64,000 nucleotides of DNA from Sporosarcina koreensis (GCF_001531445.1 NZ_LQYA01000004.1:1-64000), one strand, 5' to 3'; shown: positions 43,394 through 53,252, counted from the first letter of the stretch. Notes: generated by a model from the sequence alone, not told the origin. Made by a program: numbers and translations.

Positions 43394-44399
43394 ATTCTCT
43401 CTCTCCTACTCTGTCCTCCGGAAAGTAGAACGTTTTATAGCATGAGCATCGGACAAAATGATTCGGTGCCGCTTCATGCATTTCCGGTGTTTCCTCATGA
43501 TCCTCTTGAGGGATCCAAGCGATCCGCGGTGCGAAACGGCATCCATTGCGGTCCAGATTCTGAAGGGATGGAACGATTCCATCAATGACATGCAATTTTT
43601 CTTTTGACTCCATATTGGAAGGGATTGAATTCAATAAAGAGCGGGTATATGGATGCAAAGGGTTTTCAAACAACTCTTTAACATCCGCTATTTCAACGAC
43701 TTCACCTGCATACATGACGACGACGCGGTCCGCCATTTCAGCGACAACTCCAAGGTCGTGTGTGATCAGGATGATACCTGTTTTCATCTGGTTTTGCAGT
43801 TCTTTCATCAAATCCATAATTTGCGCCTGAATTGTAACGTCCAAAGCCGTCGTAGGCTCATCCGCGAGAAGTAGAACCGGGTCGCATGCTAGCGCGATGG
43901 CGATGACGACACGTTGCCTCATCCCGCCCGATAGTTCATGCGGATATTGCTCATAGACGCGTTGTTCGTTTTTAATGCCTACCCGTCTCAATAGTTCCAA
44001 GGTACGCTTTTTCTTTTCACTTGCGGATAGCTTCATATGGTAATCCATTGGCTCCTCAATCTGCCGTCCGATTGTCGCGAGTGGATTCAAAGCGGTCATC
44101 GGATCTTGGAAGATCATCCCGATGTCTTTCCCTCTTACTTTATCGAGACGCGAACGTGTTAGCGTCAGCAAATTTTGCCCACCAAAATTCACTTGTCCAT
44201 CAAGCTTCGTGTTCTTCTGTTCATGCAGGCCCATGACGGATAGGGCCAATGCGCTTTTACCACAGCCTGATTCGCCGACGATTGCAACGACTTCATTTTC
44301 GTGGACAGTAATGGAAACTCCATCTACCGCAGCATAATAGTCGCCCTTAATGTTGAATGACGTCCGTAGATCTTTTATTTCCAAAACTGGGTTTTTCAA
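43374..44399 (-). CDS. oppD: Oligopeptide ABC transporter ATP-binding protein (OppD-like)
   Basis: About 341 aa: Walker [17 protein letters not shown], signature [15 protein letters not shown], Walker [14 protein letters not shown], switch [11 protein letters not shown]. The C-terminal region has Cys residues ([21 protein letters not shown]) but spaced unlike DppD. First gene of the operon. I choose the TTG at 44399 ([15 protein letters not shown]), 8 bases after AAGGAGG; the upstream frame reads through the leader. Confidence 0.9.
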   Translation of the reverse strand: MKNPVLEIKDLRTSFNIKGDYYAAVDGVSITVHENEVVAIVGESGCGKSALALSVMGLHEQKNTKLDGQVNFGGQNLLTLTRSRLDKVRGKDIGMIFQDPMTALNPLATIGRQIEEPMDYHMKLSASEKKKRTLELLRRVGIKNEQRVYEQYPHELSGGMRQRVVIAIALACDPVLLLADEPTTALDVTIQAQIMDLMKELQNQMKTGIILITHDLGVVAEMADRVVVMYAGEVVEIADVKELFENPLHPYTRSLLNSIPSNMESKEKLHVIDGIVPSLQNLDRNGCRFAPRIAWIPQEDHEETPEMHEAAPNHFVRCSCYKTFYFPEDRVGEREYVATNS

Positions 44400-44480
44400 C
44401 AGAACTTCCTCCTTACCAACTACTAACTGACACTTTCCCAAATAACTAATTTTCAGATTTCGTTTAAAGTTATTGAACTC

Positions 44481-44509
44481 AATATACTACACAACATTAG
44501 TCCTGACAA
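44481..44509 (-). promoter_or_regulatory. Promoter of the opp operon
   Basis: On the minus strand TTGTCA (44509-44504), 17 bp and TATATT (44486-44481) each match consensus at 5 of 6. Downstream, CTGAAAATT near 44446-44454 is a half CodY-like box; I give it little weight. Confidence 0.7.
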
Positions 44510-44578
44510 TACTGTTTTTTTAGAATATCAAAATCTTGTATTATTTCTAATATGACAAATATGTTACAAACATTGCCG

Positions 44579-44592
44579 CGTAAGCGTTTTCA
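44579..44592 (-). promoter_or_regulatory. Candidate catabolite-responsive element (cre)
   Basis: TGAAAACGCTTACG on the minus strand matches the CcpA consensus TGWAARCGYTWNCW at 13 of 14 positions. It lies about 70 bases upstream of the opp -35 box, a position used for CcpA activation in some Bacillus genes. Confidence 0.45.
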
Positions 44593-44641
44593 CTGAGATA
44601 ATTTATACGTAAGTTTTTTTCGTTCTTTTGTCCCGACCAAT

Positions 44642-44694
44642 AAAAAAACAGGCAGAAAAAGCCATTGTTGTATGACAACAGCTTCTTCTCCTGC
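44642..44694 (-). terminator. Terminator of the DUF4003 gene
   Basis: A long imperfect stem (GCAGGAGAAGAAGC with GGCTTTTTCTGCCTG) topped by TTGT-CAT-ACAA is followed by seven T on the minus strand. Confidence 0.7.
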
Positions 44695-44716
44695 TCATAA
44701 TATTATTTAATACCAA

Positions 44717-45691
44717 TCATCCATTCGACGAGGTCGCTGCCGATGACGCCGCGACTGCAGCAACCGTGGCAGCCATCACCGCTTGTTGCGCCTGAAGAAT
44801 CATTTCGACTGATGCGGCAAGACTAACACTTACCTGATCGGCACTTTCCGTCAGCTGGTGCATGACATAACCAATCGCGACCGACAAGGCCATTTCCTTG
44901 TTCCATTTGAACCGTTTGGATTGTTCCAATTGCTTCGCCAGTTGAATGATTTCACTAATCTTTTCATCCCCGACATCGAACACGGTCAGGAATCCAACCA
45001 TCGGATAATGAACAGGCTTTGCTTTCGATTCTTCACGGAGCATTTCAAAAATCGTCCAAGCCCTTTTAACAAGCCGTTGCTGGAAAGAGATGTCTATATA
45101 CGTCATGACTTGTGACAGCCATTGGAGCTCATTCCCCGTCCGGAAGCCCTCTTCACGGAGTGCATCGTAATAAGAACGCATTGCCTTGGCATGCTCTACG
45201 GGGTCCTCCCCCATTTTACCAAGCAGCATGGCATATGCATAATCATCATCCGACGTGAGAAAATAATGCTGTTTTTTCATCGCATCATATAGCTTTTTGG
45301 CACGGTCTGCCTCTTCCTGGAATCGAGCGGCATCATTGTCCATGAGCATTGCAGCAAGGTAGGAATGAATGGTATTTCGGAAACCGGCCTGCTTCAACGT
45401 CCTCTGTTTATCCATTAGCCGTTCTGCTTCCCCTTCCACCGATGCGTCAGATTGCGTAAGAAATGCGGCCATCATCGGCAACAGATTCCCCCGCAACGGC
45501 GAAAACCAGCCCGCTCTTTCCTTCAAAGCGGCCAAGGCACGGCTGAAAGCGACAGCATCGAATTCCTTCTCCGCCGTCACATAATACGAAGTAATCGTCA
45601 ACACGACATTTTTGTCGACGCTCCAACCCGCCAAGGATTTCACTTTGTCATATGTCGTTTCCACTTCCTGCCTGATCATATCCATTTCCAT
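44717..45691 (-). CDS. DUF4003-family protein
   Basis: A 324-aa soluble, all-helical protein resembling DUF4003, a Bacillales family without known function. Typical stretches: VVLTITSYYVTAEKEFD, LLPMMAAFLTQSDAS, FRNTIHSYLAAMLM and ELQWLSQVMTYID. The C-terminus ends in an Ala/Ser run (TVAAVAASSAATSSNG). ATG 45691 follows AAAGGAG at 9 bases, better than the one at 45700. It follows trpA on the same strand by about 48 bases, so it may be read through from the trp operon. Confidence 0.75.
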   Translation of the reverse strand: MEMDMIRQEVETTYDKVKSLAGWSVDKNVVLTITSYYVTAEKEFDAVAFSRALAALKERAGWFSPLRGNLLPMMAAFLTQSDASVEGEAERLMDKQRTLKQAGFRNTIHSYLAAMLMDNDAARFQEEADRAKKLYDAMKKQHYFLTSDDDYAYAMLLGKMGEDPVEHAKAMRSYYDALREEGFRTGNELQWLSQVMTYIDISFQQRLVKRAWTIFEMLREESKAKPVHYPMVGFLTVFDVGDEKISEIIQLAKQLEQSKRFKWNKEMALSVAIGYVMHQLTESADQVSVSLAASVEMILQAQQAVMAATVAAVAASSAATSSNG

Positions 45692-45739
45692 GCCGTACAA
45701 CTCCTTTGCTATATGTACGTCATAGCCTCCTGAAAAGTT

Positions 45740-46534
45740 TCAATGTAAATTGACAATTTCAAATTTCTCTACACCGGCTTGCACCAATTTACGGATCCTA
45801 TCCAGCTCATTCTGATGGAAGGCTTCGACAATCGTGCTGCCGACGATAACGCCATCCGTATGATTGCCCATTTCCTTCACTTGTGTTTGCGTTGAAATGC
45901 CGAACCCCGCCAATACTGGCACATCGCTCATTTGCTTCACCCGTTGCAGATGGGAGTGGAGTTCCTCGCCGAATTCATTTCGCTCACCTGTAATTCCATT
46001 CACGGTTACCGCATATAAAAATCCTTCGGCACTCTCCGTTATCCTTTTAATCCGTTCGTCAGGGCTTGTCAATGAAACAAGAGGAATCAATGCGATATCT
46101 GTCCCGTCTAATTCATCGCGAAGCGGTCCGCTCTCCTCAAGCGGCAAATCCGGGATAATCACTCCAACAATCCCCGCTCGTTGGCACACTTCGACAAATT
46201 GCGGCACACCGAACGCCAAAACTGGGTTCAAATACGTCATGACGACTAAAGGAACCGCCACTTCCCCTTTGCATCTTTCAAGCTCCCCCAATACATTACG
46301 GAGCGTCACCCCTTCCGCAAGTGCACGCGCTCCCGCCTGTTGAATCGCTTCCCCATCTGCCACCGGATCTGAAAACGGAATGCCGATCTCAATTGCCGTT
46401 ACGCCGGCTTCCTGTAAAAAGAGGAGCTTTTCCTTCAACGTCGCTAAACCGCCATCGCCGGCCATCATATAGGACACAAACGCCTTTCTGCCTTCTGCCA
46501 TACTTTCACGGATTCTCTTCTCCAACGTCTTCAT
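45740..46534 (-). CDS. trpA: Tryptophan synthase alpha chain
   Basis: A 264-aa TIM-barrel enzyme cleaving indole-3-glycerol phosphate to indole, passed by tunnel to TrpB. Catalytic Glu and Asp lie in [15 protein letters not shown] (the Asp is in PFSDP), and [11 protein letters not shown] and the phosphate loop [18 protein letters not shown] are clear. It overlaps trpB by 4 bases. Last gene of trpEDCFBA. Confidence 0.97.
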   Translation of the reverse strand: MKTLEKRIRESMAEGRKAFVSYMMAGDGGLATLKEKLLFLQEAGVTAIEIGIPFSDPVADGEAIQQAGARALAEGVTLRNVLGELERCKGEVAVPLVVMTYLNPVLAFGVPQFVEVCQRAGIVGVIIPDLPLEESGPLRDELDGTDIALIPLVSLTSPDERIKRITESAEGFLYAVTVNGITGERNEFGEELHSHLQRVKQMSDVPVLAGFGISTQTQVKEMGNHTDGVIVGSTIVEAFHQNELDRIRKLVQAGVEKFEIVNLH

Positions 46535-47724
46535 TCAACTTCGCCTCCAAGCGCATCACGTACCGTTTGCATATCCTTGTCACCGCGACCGGACAAACAG
46601 ACGACGATAGCTTGCTCTTTTTCCATACTTTTCGCCAGCTCCGACGCAAACTGGACGGCATGCGCACTTTCTAACGCCGGGATGATGCCCTCCGTCCTCG
46701 ATAGAAGCTGCAATCCTTCCAACGCACCCGCATCCGTCACAGCCTCATATTTCACCCTGCCGATATCATGCAAATGGCAATGCTCCGGTCCGACCGCCGG
46801 GTAATCAAGCCCTGCGGAAATCGAATGCGCTTCCTGGATAAAGCCGTTATCGTCCTGCAGCACATACATAAATGCCCCATGCAAGACGCCTTCCTTCCCG
46901 TCAGCGATTGCAGCTGCATGAAGACCTGTCGCTATTCCGCTCCCCGCCGCTTCGACACCGTACAATGCAACTTCCTCATCTCCGACAAACGGGTGGAACA
47001 TGCCGATCGCATTGCTTCCGCCCCCGATACACGCAACGACCGCATCAGGTAAACGACCTTCCTTCTCGACAATCTGACGCCTCGTCTCCACGCCAATCAC
47101 CCGCTGAAAATCACGCACAATTTCCGGGAACGGATGCGGACCGAGCGCTGAGCCTAAAATATAATGCGTATCCTCCACATTCGCGACCCAATAACGAAGC
47201 GCTTCATTGACGGCATCCTTCAACGTGCCCGTACCCTTGTCGACCGACACGACCTTTGCCCCAAGCAGCTCCATCCGGAACACATTCAGCTCCTGCCGGC
47301 GGATATCCTCCTTACCCATGAAGACAACGCACTCCAATCCGAACAGCGCACAAGCCGTCGCAGTTGCCACGCCATGCTGTCCGGCGCCAGTCTCCGCCAC
47401 GATTTTCCGTTTGCCCATCCGCATCGCAAGCAACGCCTGCCCAAGCGAATTATTGATCTTATGCGCGCCCGTATGATTCAAATCTTCCCGCTTCAAGAAA
47501 ATTTTTGCGCCGCCGATCTTCTCTGTCAATCGTTCTGCAAAATAGAGCGGGTTCTCCCTGCCGACGAAATCACGTAAATAGTAATCCAATTCCTTCGCAA
47601 ACGTCGGATCGGCCTTCGCCTCCCCATACGCCTTCTCCAATTCGATCAGCGCAGACATTAACGTTTCCGGCACATACTGTCCGCCGAACTTTCCATACCT
47701 TCCTTTTCTCATCTCAACCGCCAT
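46531..47724 (-). CDS. trpB: Tryptophan synthase beta chain
   Basis: A 397-aa PLP enzyme joining indole and serine. The PLP Lys is in [19 protein letters not shown], the carboxylate loop in [19 protein letters not shown], and the phosphate loop in [11 protein letters not shown]. Standard TrpB1 type and length. Starts one base after the trpF stop. Confidence 0.98.
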   Translation of the reverse strand: MAVEMRKGRYGKFGGQYVPETLMSALIELEKAYGEAKADPTFAKELDYYLRDFVGRENPLYFAERLTEKIGGAKIFLKREDLNHTGAHKINNSLGQALLAMRMGKRKIVAETGAGQHGVATATACALFGLECVVFMGKEDIRRQELNVFRMELLGAKVVSVDKGTGTLKDAVNEALRYWVANVEDTHYILGSALGPHPFPEIVRDFQRVIGVETRRQIVEKEGRLPDAVVACIGGGSNAIGMFHPFVGDEEVALYGVEAAGSGIATGLHAAAIADGKEGVLHGAFMYVLQDDNGFIQEAHSISAGLDYPAVGPEHCHLHDIGRVKYEAVTDAGALEGLQLLSRTEGIIPALESAHAVQFASELAKSMEKEQAIVVCLSGRGDKDMQTVRDALGGEVE

Positions 47725-47725
47725 C

Positions 47726-48337
47726 TTAGCTCTCCTCCTCTTTCACCGTGCGAATGAACTCGCGAATCAACGTCGCATCTTTTCTACGTTCAATCTCAAC
47801 TCCGCTCGACACGTCTACCATGTAGGGACGCACTTGCCGGATCGCTTCCTTCACATTTTGTGCATTCAGTCCGCCCGCTAGTATCACCCGCTCCCGCGAC
47901 ACATTCCCTTCGAGCAAATTCCAGTCAAACACCCGCCCGCTCCCTCCTCTGAATTCAATGCCCGGCGTATCGAATAATACAAATTCCGTGTTGTATCCAT
48001 TCATCCTTTCTACATCTTCATCACCATGAACTGATAATGCTTTAATGGAAGGAAGTCCGATTTTTTTAATGAACTCTGCCGTCTCATTGCCATGATGTTG
48101 GACATAATCGAGCGGCACTTCCCGGAAAACCCGCTCCAATTCCTCTCGCTCCGCATCAACAAAAACACCTATCTTCATCACGTGATCCGGAACAAAGCTT
48201 GCCAGTTCCTTCGCTTGCGCAATCGCGATACGACGTCTGCTCGGTGCAAATACGAATCCGACCGCATCCACGCCCGCGTCCACCGCAGCTTTGACGTGCT
48301 CCGACTCCATCAATCCGCAAATCTTCACTTTTGTCAT
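47726..48337 (-). CDS. trpF: Phosphoribosylanthranilate isomerase
   Basis: A 203-aa TIM barrel. Catalytic Cys in [12 protein letters not shown] and Asp in [20 protein letters not shown]; phosphate loop [15 protein letters not shown] and VDVSSGVE. Isomerises PRA to CdRP. Overlaps trpC by 4 bases. Confidence 0.96.
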   Translation of the reverse strand: MTKVKICGLMESEHVKAAVDAGVDAVGFVFAPSRRRIAIAQAKELASFVPDHVMKIGVFVDAEREELERVFREVPLDYVQHHGNETAEFIKKIGLPSIKALSVHGDEDVERMNGYNTEFVLFDTPGIEFRGGSGRVFDWNLLEGNVSRERVILAGGLNAQNVKEAIRQVRPYMVDVSSGVEIERRKDATLIREFIRTVKEEES

Positions 48338-49128
48338 AGCGGCACACCTGCCTTCGGAACTTGCAACGAACGGAGTGAGTCTTCAACGGAAGCGCTCCGC
48401 ATGAGCGACTCTCCTACTAAGACAGCACTCGCTCCAGCTGCAGCCGCTCGTTTTGCATCCTCTGCACCCATAATTCCGCTTTCACTTATAAAGACACGGG
48501 CTTCATGGAAGGGAAAATGATTTGCCACCTCTTCGGTTCTGAAGAGATCCACATCGAATGTCTTTAAATCTCGATTGTTGACGCCAACCAGTTTTGCATT
48601 TACTGCGAGTGCACAATCCAATTCTTTTGCATCATGGACTTCCACAAGCACTTCAAGCCCAAGGTCAGTCGCATAACGATGAAGCCGTTGCAAAGTTGCA
48701 TCATCGAGCGCAGCTACAATGAGCAAAATGACGGAAGCTCCTGCTTGTTTCGCGCGGTCAATCTGCACTTCATGGATGATGAAATCCTTGCAGAGCAACG
48801 GGATTGCGACAGCTTCAGCTACCTCCGCCAAGTCATCAAAGGAACCTTTGAAAAAGGTCGAATCCGTCAATACAGAGACGCATGCTGCTCCAGCTTGTTC
48901 ATACGCCTTTGCCTGCGCGACCGGATCCGTCTCGACTATCATCCCCTTTGAAGGCGAAGCTCGTTTCATCTCCGAAATGACTTCCAAACGATCTGATTCT
49001 CGTAAAGTTTCAAAAAGGGAAGAACGTTTCGGCATTGTTTCACATGAAACGACACATTCCTCCATTAGCAGCTGCTTCACTTCGAGCCGTTTCGTCTGCA
49101 AAATCTTTTCTAAAATCGTCATCGTCAT
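48334..49128 (-). CDS. trpC: Indole-3-glycerol phosphate synthase
   Basis: A 264-aa TIM barrel. ISEMKRASPSKGMI with the catalytic Lys, LLCKDFIIHEVQIDRAKQAGASVILLI, VGVNNRDLKTFDVD, ISESGIM and AVLVGESLMR are the family signatures. Stands alone, not fused to TrpF as in enterobacteria. Its ATG overlaps the trpD stop (ATGA). Confidence 0.97.
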   Translation of the reverse strand: MTMTILEKILQTKRLEVKQLLMEECVVSCETMPKRSSLFETLRESDRLEVISEMKRASPSKGMIVETDPVAQAKAYEQAGAACVSVLTDSTFFKGSFDDLAEVAEAVAIPLLCKDFIIHEVQIDRAKQAGASVILLIVAALDDATLQRLHRYATDLGLEVLVEVHDAKELDCALAVNAKLVGVNNRDLKTFDVDLFRTEEVANHFPFHEARVFISESGIMGAEDAKRAAAAGASAVLVGESLMRSASVEDSLRSLQVPKAGVPL

Positions 49129-50156
49129 CTCACCATCGCCTCCTGTCCAATCTGTTCACTGAACGCAACGACCGCCTCCAATTTCCGTAGCGCATTGCCT
49201 GAAAGAATGCTGTCCGTCGCCTGTTCAATCCCTTCCTGTATCGAATCTGCCACACCGTTCGTGAACAATCCTAAACCAGCATTGAACACGACTGTGTCAA
49301 AACGCGGACCCCGTTCGCCTTGCAATACGGAACGTATCATGATTGCATTCTCCTCTGGGGTTCCGCCACGGATTGCAGATAGAGGAGCATATGAAAGTCC
49401 TACATCTTCTGCTTTTAGTGAAAAAGGGATTAAATCACCCCTATCCATCAGGACAAACGAGTTTTGTCCGGCTAGCGACGCCTCATCCAAATCTCCCGCC
49501 CCTGATACGACAAGTGCCCGTTCCCTGCCAAGCATTCGCATAACGGATGCGTATTCCATAATGAAATCAGGACGGTTGATGCCTGTGAACTGCGTTTCCA
49601 GTGGAACGGGGTTCGTCAACGGGCCGACGAGATTGAAGATTGTCGGCTTTCCGATCATTGCTCGCACTTCGCCAATCCGCTTCAATTTCGGATGGATAAT
49701 AGGCGCGAATAAAAACGCAATTCCTTCCTCCTGAAGCATCCTTCCCATATCGTCAGGTGTAAAGCGTGAATGGATGCCGAGCGCATCGAGCACATCTTGG
49801 CTGCCCGCTGCACTTGTGACTTTCCGGTTGCCGTGCTTCGCTACATTTACACCAGCACCTGCTAAAACGAAAGCCGATGTCGTACTAATATTGAATGTGT
49901 TCGATCCATCGCCGCCTGTTCCACAATTATCCAAATAACGAGCAGCCGGTACGTCCATCTCTATTGCATGGGACGTCATGACCGAAGCCAACGCCGCCAC
50001 TTCAGTCGCTGTTTCACCTTTCTTAGATAACGTGACAATAAACGCCACCATTTCCTCTAGATCTGCATCTTCCGAAAACATCCGACTGGCCGCATTCTCC
50101 ATCTCTTCATACCGTAAGTTTCGGCCTTCCTCTACTATTCTCGTATAATTTTCCAC
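49125..50156 (-). CDS. trpD: Anthranilate phosphoribosyltransferase
   Basis: A 343-aa enzyme attaching phosphoribose to anthranilate. PRPP loop DNCGTGGDGSNTFNIST, VAKHGNRKVTS, GVNVAKHG and FNLVGPLTNP are clear. Stand-alone, without an N-terminal TrpG domain. Starts about 30 bases after trpE. Confidence 0.97.
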   Translation of the reverse strand: MENYTRIVEEGRNLRYEEMENAASRMFSEDADLEEMVAFIVTLSKKGETATEVAALASVMTSHAIEMDVPAARYLDNCGTGGDGSNTFNISTTSAFVLAGAGVNVAKHGNRKVTSAAGSQDVLDALGIHSRFTPDDMGRMLQEEGIAFLFAPIIHPKLKRIGEVRAMIGKPTIFNLVGPLTNPVPLETQFTGINRPDFIMEYASVMRMLGRERALVVSGAGDLDEASLAGQNSFVLMDRGDLIPFSLKAEDVGLSYAPLSAIRGGTPEENAIMIRSVLQGERGPRFDTVVFNAGLGLFTNGVADSIQEGIEQATDSILSGNALRKLEAVVAFSEQIGQEAMVR

Positions 50157-50186
50157 TGCTCATCTCTCCTCTTCTATTCTCTTCTT

Positions 50187-51545
50187 TTAATTCAACGCCT
50201 CCAGCAAAGAACGGGCTTTGTTCACTGTTTCCTTATATTCAAGAGCCGGTACGGAATCCTTCACAATCCCAGCTCCCGCCTGCACGGTCGCTCTCCCGTC
50301 TTGCACCATCATCGTCCGGATCGTCAATGCAAAATCGATATTACCGTTCAATCCGATATATCCGATTGCACCTCCATACAAACCGCGCGGCTCATCTTCC
50401 AACTGTGAAATGATATCCATTGCAATCTTTTTCGGTGAACCGGTCACCGTCCCCGCAGGCAATGTCGCCTTCAATGCATCGAGCGCATGTAAACCTGGTG
50501 CAAGTATGCCTTCCACTTCCGAAACGAGATGCATGACATGCTCATATCTCACGGTTTCCATGTACGTCGAAACGTGGACCGACGATGGTTCACAGACCAT
50601 TTCCATCTCTTTCTTGCTTACTTCGACTAACATGTCATGCTCCGAAAGCTCTTTCGGGTCACTTCGCAACTCTTCTTCCAATGCTTGATCTTCTTCGTCG
50701 CTGCGCCCCCGTCTCCTTGTTCCTGCAATAGGATTGGTTTTGACCGTTCCGTCCGTCACCTTGACGAGACTTTCAGGAGAAACGCCGATGACGGTATGAT
50801 CTCCGAACTCCATATAGTACATATAAGGCGATGGATTCTTTTTACGTAGTCTTCGATACAGTGCAAACGGGTCGCCACCGATATCCGCTTCAAGCTTCCG
50901 GGAGAGGACAACCTGCTCAACCTCGCCTTTTTCAATGAATTGCTGTGCCTGCCGGACACGTTCTTCAAACTCTTTTTGCGAGACCGCACATCGGTAATCA
51001 GAAACGGATACACCCTTCTCTTCTTCTGTTGGACCTGACGTAATCGTATCTGCCAAAGCATTTAAGTCGGGCTTCGTGTATTCCGGATGAATTTCCGTAT
51101 GCAGCAACGTCACTTCATTCAGAAGGTGATCGAAGATGATAACCGTGTCGTAAATATTGAAGTACACATCAGGCTTTTCATTGGAATGAACTGCCGCGTC
51201 CTCCGCCGCCCCATAGCCGACATATCCGACGGCGCCACCCATGAATGGATATTTTCCATGCTCCGCAATCCGCGGCATCAATCTTTTCAGAAGCGTATAC
51301 AAATCCCCTTCATGTACATATGTCTTCCCCGTTGCATACACGAACTCTTCCAACCGGCCATTCCCTCCGCGATACGCCTTCACCGGATCTACCCCGATGA
51401 ACGAATACCGCCCGGATCGCTCATGCTGCGACGAGCTTTCCAATAAAAATCGATGGCGTCCTTGCAACCGCCTGAAAATCAGGATCGGCGTCAGTGAATC
51501 TCCTTCAATTTTCTTCTCTGTAATGCGCAAACTCGTCTTTTCCAT
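50187..51545 (-). CDS. trpE: Anthranilate synthase component I
   Basis: A 452-aa chorismate-binding enzyme. The feedback-site motif LLESSSQHERSGRYSFIG is at about 33-50; the catalytic half has VSPESLVKV, TNPIAGTRRRGRS, HDMLVEVSKKE, ATLPAGTVTGSPK and QAGAGIV. No trpG lies in the operon, so the glutaminase subunit must come from elsewhere, as PabA does in B. subtilis. First gene; ATG follows GAGGAGAG. A long leader with a T-box and repeat modules precedes it. Confidence 0.96.
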   Translation of the reverse strand: MEKTSLRITEKKIEGDSLTPILIFRRLQGRHRFLLESSSQHERSGRYSFIGVDPVKAYRGGNGRLEEFVYATGKTYVHEGDLYTLLKRLMPRIAEHGKYPFMGGAVGYVGYGAAEDAAVHSNEKPDVYFNIYDTVIIFDHLLNEVTLLHTEIHPEYTKPDLNALADTITSGPTEEEKGVSVSDYRCAVSQKEFEERVRQAQQFIEKGEVEQVVLSRKLEADIGGDPFALYRRLRKKNPSPYMYYMEFGDHTVIGVSPESLVKVTDGTVKTNPIAGTRRRGRSDEEDQALEEELRSDPKELSEHDMLVEVSKKEMEMVCEPSSVHVSTYMETVRYEHVMHLVSEVEGILAPGLHALDALKATLPAGTVTGSPKKIAMDIISQLEDEPRGLYGGAIGYIGLNGNIDFALTIRTMMVQDGRATVQAGAGIVKDSVPALEYKETVNKARSLLEALN

Positions 51546-51578
51546 CTCAGCTCTCCTCTTCTCATTGTTCGTGTGTAG

Positions 51579-51711
51579 TTATCGATCATTCCCCAGTGGA
51601 TATCGTTCATTTCCTGGAAGTTATCGATCATTTGGTCGCAGTTATCGTTCATTTCCCAAAAGATATCGATCATTTCCCAGAAATTATCGTTATTTCATAA
51701 CCTTTTACCTA
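51579..51711 (+). repeat. Array C1: five 21-bp units WTATCGATCATTTCCC-type, with tail
   Basis: Units start at 51579, 51600, 51621, 51642 and 51663, exactly 21 bp apart: WTATCGWTCATT followed by TCCC or a variant and variable bases. The tail at 51684-51711 reads TTATCGTTATTTCATAACC and ends TTTTACCTA. Lies in the trp leader between the T-box and trpE, inverted relative to the message. Confidence 0.9.
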
Positions 51712-51739
51712 CCCATCCCCTTCGAATAAAACCTTTTAT

Positions 51740-51796
51740 TTGTCAAAAGCATTTGGCGCGACGAAGCGTCACTGATTCAAACTGCTTCCCGCGGAC
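51740..51796. repeat. Dispersed element E, copy 2
   Basis: Starts TTGTCAAAAGCATTTGGCG and ends CTTCCCGCGGAC; TTGTC to CTTCCC is 45 bases. After GCGC the inverted repeat GACG-AAG-CGTC forms a hairpin. It lies between array C1 and array B2. Confidence 0.75.
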
Positions 51797-51802
51797 CGAT
51801 AT

Positions 51803-51953
51803 TCACGCATAAATCCGTTTAACCGCGCATAACTTCAATAACTCACGCATAATCCGAGACATCCACGCATAAATTGCAAAACTTACGCATAACGCATAAC
51901 ATTCACGCATAAATCGCACAATCCGCGCATAACTCCATGAAATCACGCATAAA
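51803..51953 (-). repeat. Array B2: eight 20-bp units in the trp leader
   Basis: CGCAT occurs at 51806, 51826, 51846, 51866, 51886, 51906, 51926 and 51946, always 20 bp apart, in the frame CACGCATAA with about 10 variable bases. One unit holds an extra internal CGCATAA. The array begins directly at the end of the T-box terminator. Confidence 0.92.
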
Positions 51954-51954
51954 A

Positions 51955-52303
51955 ACAAAAAAGCCCTCTGCAAAAGGACAGAAAAGTCCAGTTGCAGAGG
52001 ACGGATTACCCGCGTTGCCACCTCTATTTGAAGCCATCCCAAAAAAGCTTCCACTCGGCGCGCCTAAAAAGGCACTTCCCGTAACGTGGGAAAAGCGTCC
52101 GTCTGGAAAACTCCAGAAAGCTCTCATAAGTCCATTCACGCCGGCCGCGAATCAGTTTCCACCACCCACTGACTCTCTACATCGCGATTCCGACGTTACT
52201 CCTCTTATTCAACAATTTCTCAGCTATGCTCTTCTCAACTCGACTCATCTGTTCCTGGGCGGCGCCGCTCCCGGCACCTCTACCCTCTCCGAACAAAAAA
52301 GTT
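51955..52303 (-). promoter_or_regulatory. tRNA-Trp T-box riboswitch of the trp operon
   Basis: On the minus strand the leader has a long stem I region with the AGAGAG..GGTGG distal signature, the specifier in GAATGGAC (codon UGG for Trp, 52134-52132), the T-box core GAGGTGGCAACGCGGG (52024-52009) and then a terminator (CCTCTGCAA 51965-51973 with TTGCAGAGG 51992-52000, inner GGAC/GTCC stem) and T-run. Uncharged tRNA-Trp would favour the antiterminator and expression of trpEDCFBA. From the terminator to trpE there are 400 more bases of repeats. Confidence 0.93.
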
Positions 52304-52309
52304 GTACTA

Positions 52310-52338
52310 ACCTTACTATTCATTCAATCAATTGTCAA
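52310..52338 (-). promoter_or_regulatory. trp operon promoter
   Basis: TTGACA (52338-52333), a 17-bp spacer and TAAGGT (52315-52310) on the minus strand, just before the T-box leader. Confidence 0.75.
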
Positions 52339-52368
52339 CCTTTCGATAATATATGTAGTCCCCTGACT

Positions 52369-52397
52369 TTGTATAACTATTGCCCAAGCTGTACAAT
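52369..52397 (+). promoter_or_regulatory. Promoter of the rluF-type gene
   Basis: TTGTAT (52369-52374), 17 bp and TACAAT (52392-52397), about 34 bases before the start codon and divergent from the trp promoter. Confidence 0.7.
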
Positions 52398-52430
52398 AGT
52401 GGGAAAGAAACTCGAAAAAAGGTGAACCCA

Positions 52431-53135
52431 ATGAGAATTAATAAATATTTAAGCGAAGCCGGCATCGTCTCCCGGCGCGGCGCAGATAAATGGATCGAAG
52501 ACGGACGCGTCACAATCAACGGCAAACCCGCTGAACTCGGAAGCCGAGTCGAACCCGGGGATGAAGTCCGTGTCGACGGCAAACCCGTAAAAACCGAAGA
52601 GCAGCTCGTCTATATCGTTCTCAATAAACCCGTCGGCATCACCAGCACGACCGAACGCCACATCGAAGGGAATGTCGTCGATTTCGTCAATCACCCGCTC
52701 CGTATCTTCCATATCGGACGGCTCGACAAAGACTCCGATGGCTTACTCCTTCTGACGAATGACGGCGACATCGTGAATGAAATCCTACGTGAAGAACATG
52801 GCCATGAAAAAGAATATATCGTCACCGTCGATCGCCCCATAACTAAGGAATTCATTCACAAAATGGAATCCGGCGTCGAAATCCTTGATACGATAACGAA
52901 ACCATGCAAAGTGAAACAACTAGGTCCCCGTAAATTCAACATCACGTTGACGCAAGGACTGAACCGCCAAATCCGACGCATGTGCTCAGCACTCGGCTAC
53001 AACGTCAGACGCCTCCAGCGCACACGTATCATGAACATCCATCTCGGCAACTTGCCGATCGGACAGTGGCGCGACTTGACGGAAAAGGAATTGAAGGAAA
53101 TGTTTCAAATGCTTGATTATGAGCCAAAGCGATGA
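52431..53135 (+). CDS. rluF: 23S rRNA pseudouridine synthase RluF-like
   Basis: A 234-aa RsuA/RluB/E/F family enzyme. N-terminal S4 RNA-binding domain ([25 protein letters not shown]), then the catalytic domain with [19 protein letters not shown], where the Asp of GRLDKDSDG is the nucleophile, and [18 protein letters not shown]. The motif [11 protein letters not shown] and overall length fit RluF rather than RluB. Modifies U in domain V of 23S rRNA (U2604 in E. coli). Start ATG follows AAAAAAGGTG. Single gene. Confidence 0.87.
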   Translation: MRINKYLSEAGIVSRRGADKWIEDGRVTINGKPAELGSRVEPGDEVRVDGKPVKTEEQLVYIVLNKPVGITSTTERHIEGNVVDFVNHPLRIFHIGRLDKDSDGLLLLTNDGDIVNEILREEHGHEKEYIVTVDRPITKEFIHKMESGVEILDTITKPCKVKQLGPRKFNITLTQGLNRQIRRMCSALGYNVRRLQRTRIMNIHLGNLPIGQWRDLTEKELKEMFQMLDYEPKR

Positions 53136-53216
53136 CGATATCCAACCATGAAAATCGCAATTCCTTGCAACAATAATTTAACACTTGTATAATTCATGTA
53201 TAGACTTCATAAATTA

Positions 53217-53252
53217 AAAGAACCACCCAGTTGCGCCTGGGTGGTCAATAAT
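53217..53252. terminator. Hairpin downstream of rluF
   Basis: ACCACCCAG (53222-53230) pairs with CTGGGTGGT (53237-53245). The T-rich side is on the minus strand, so it probably ends leftward transcription as well as being an rluF 3' structure. Confidence 0.6.

Noticed and set aside
44446-44460. CodY box near the opp start
   Set aside because: Only one half (CTGAAAATT) matches the consensus; five mismatches in the other half.
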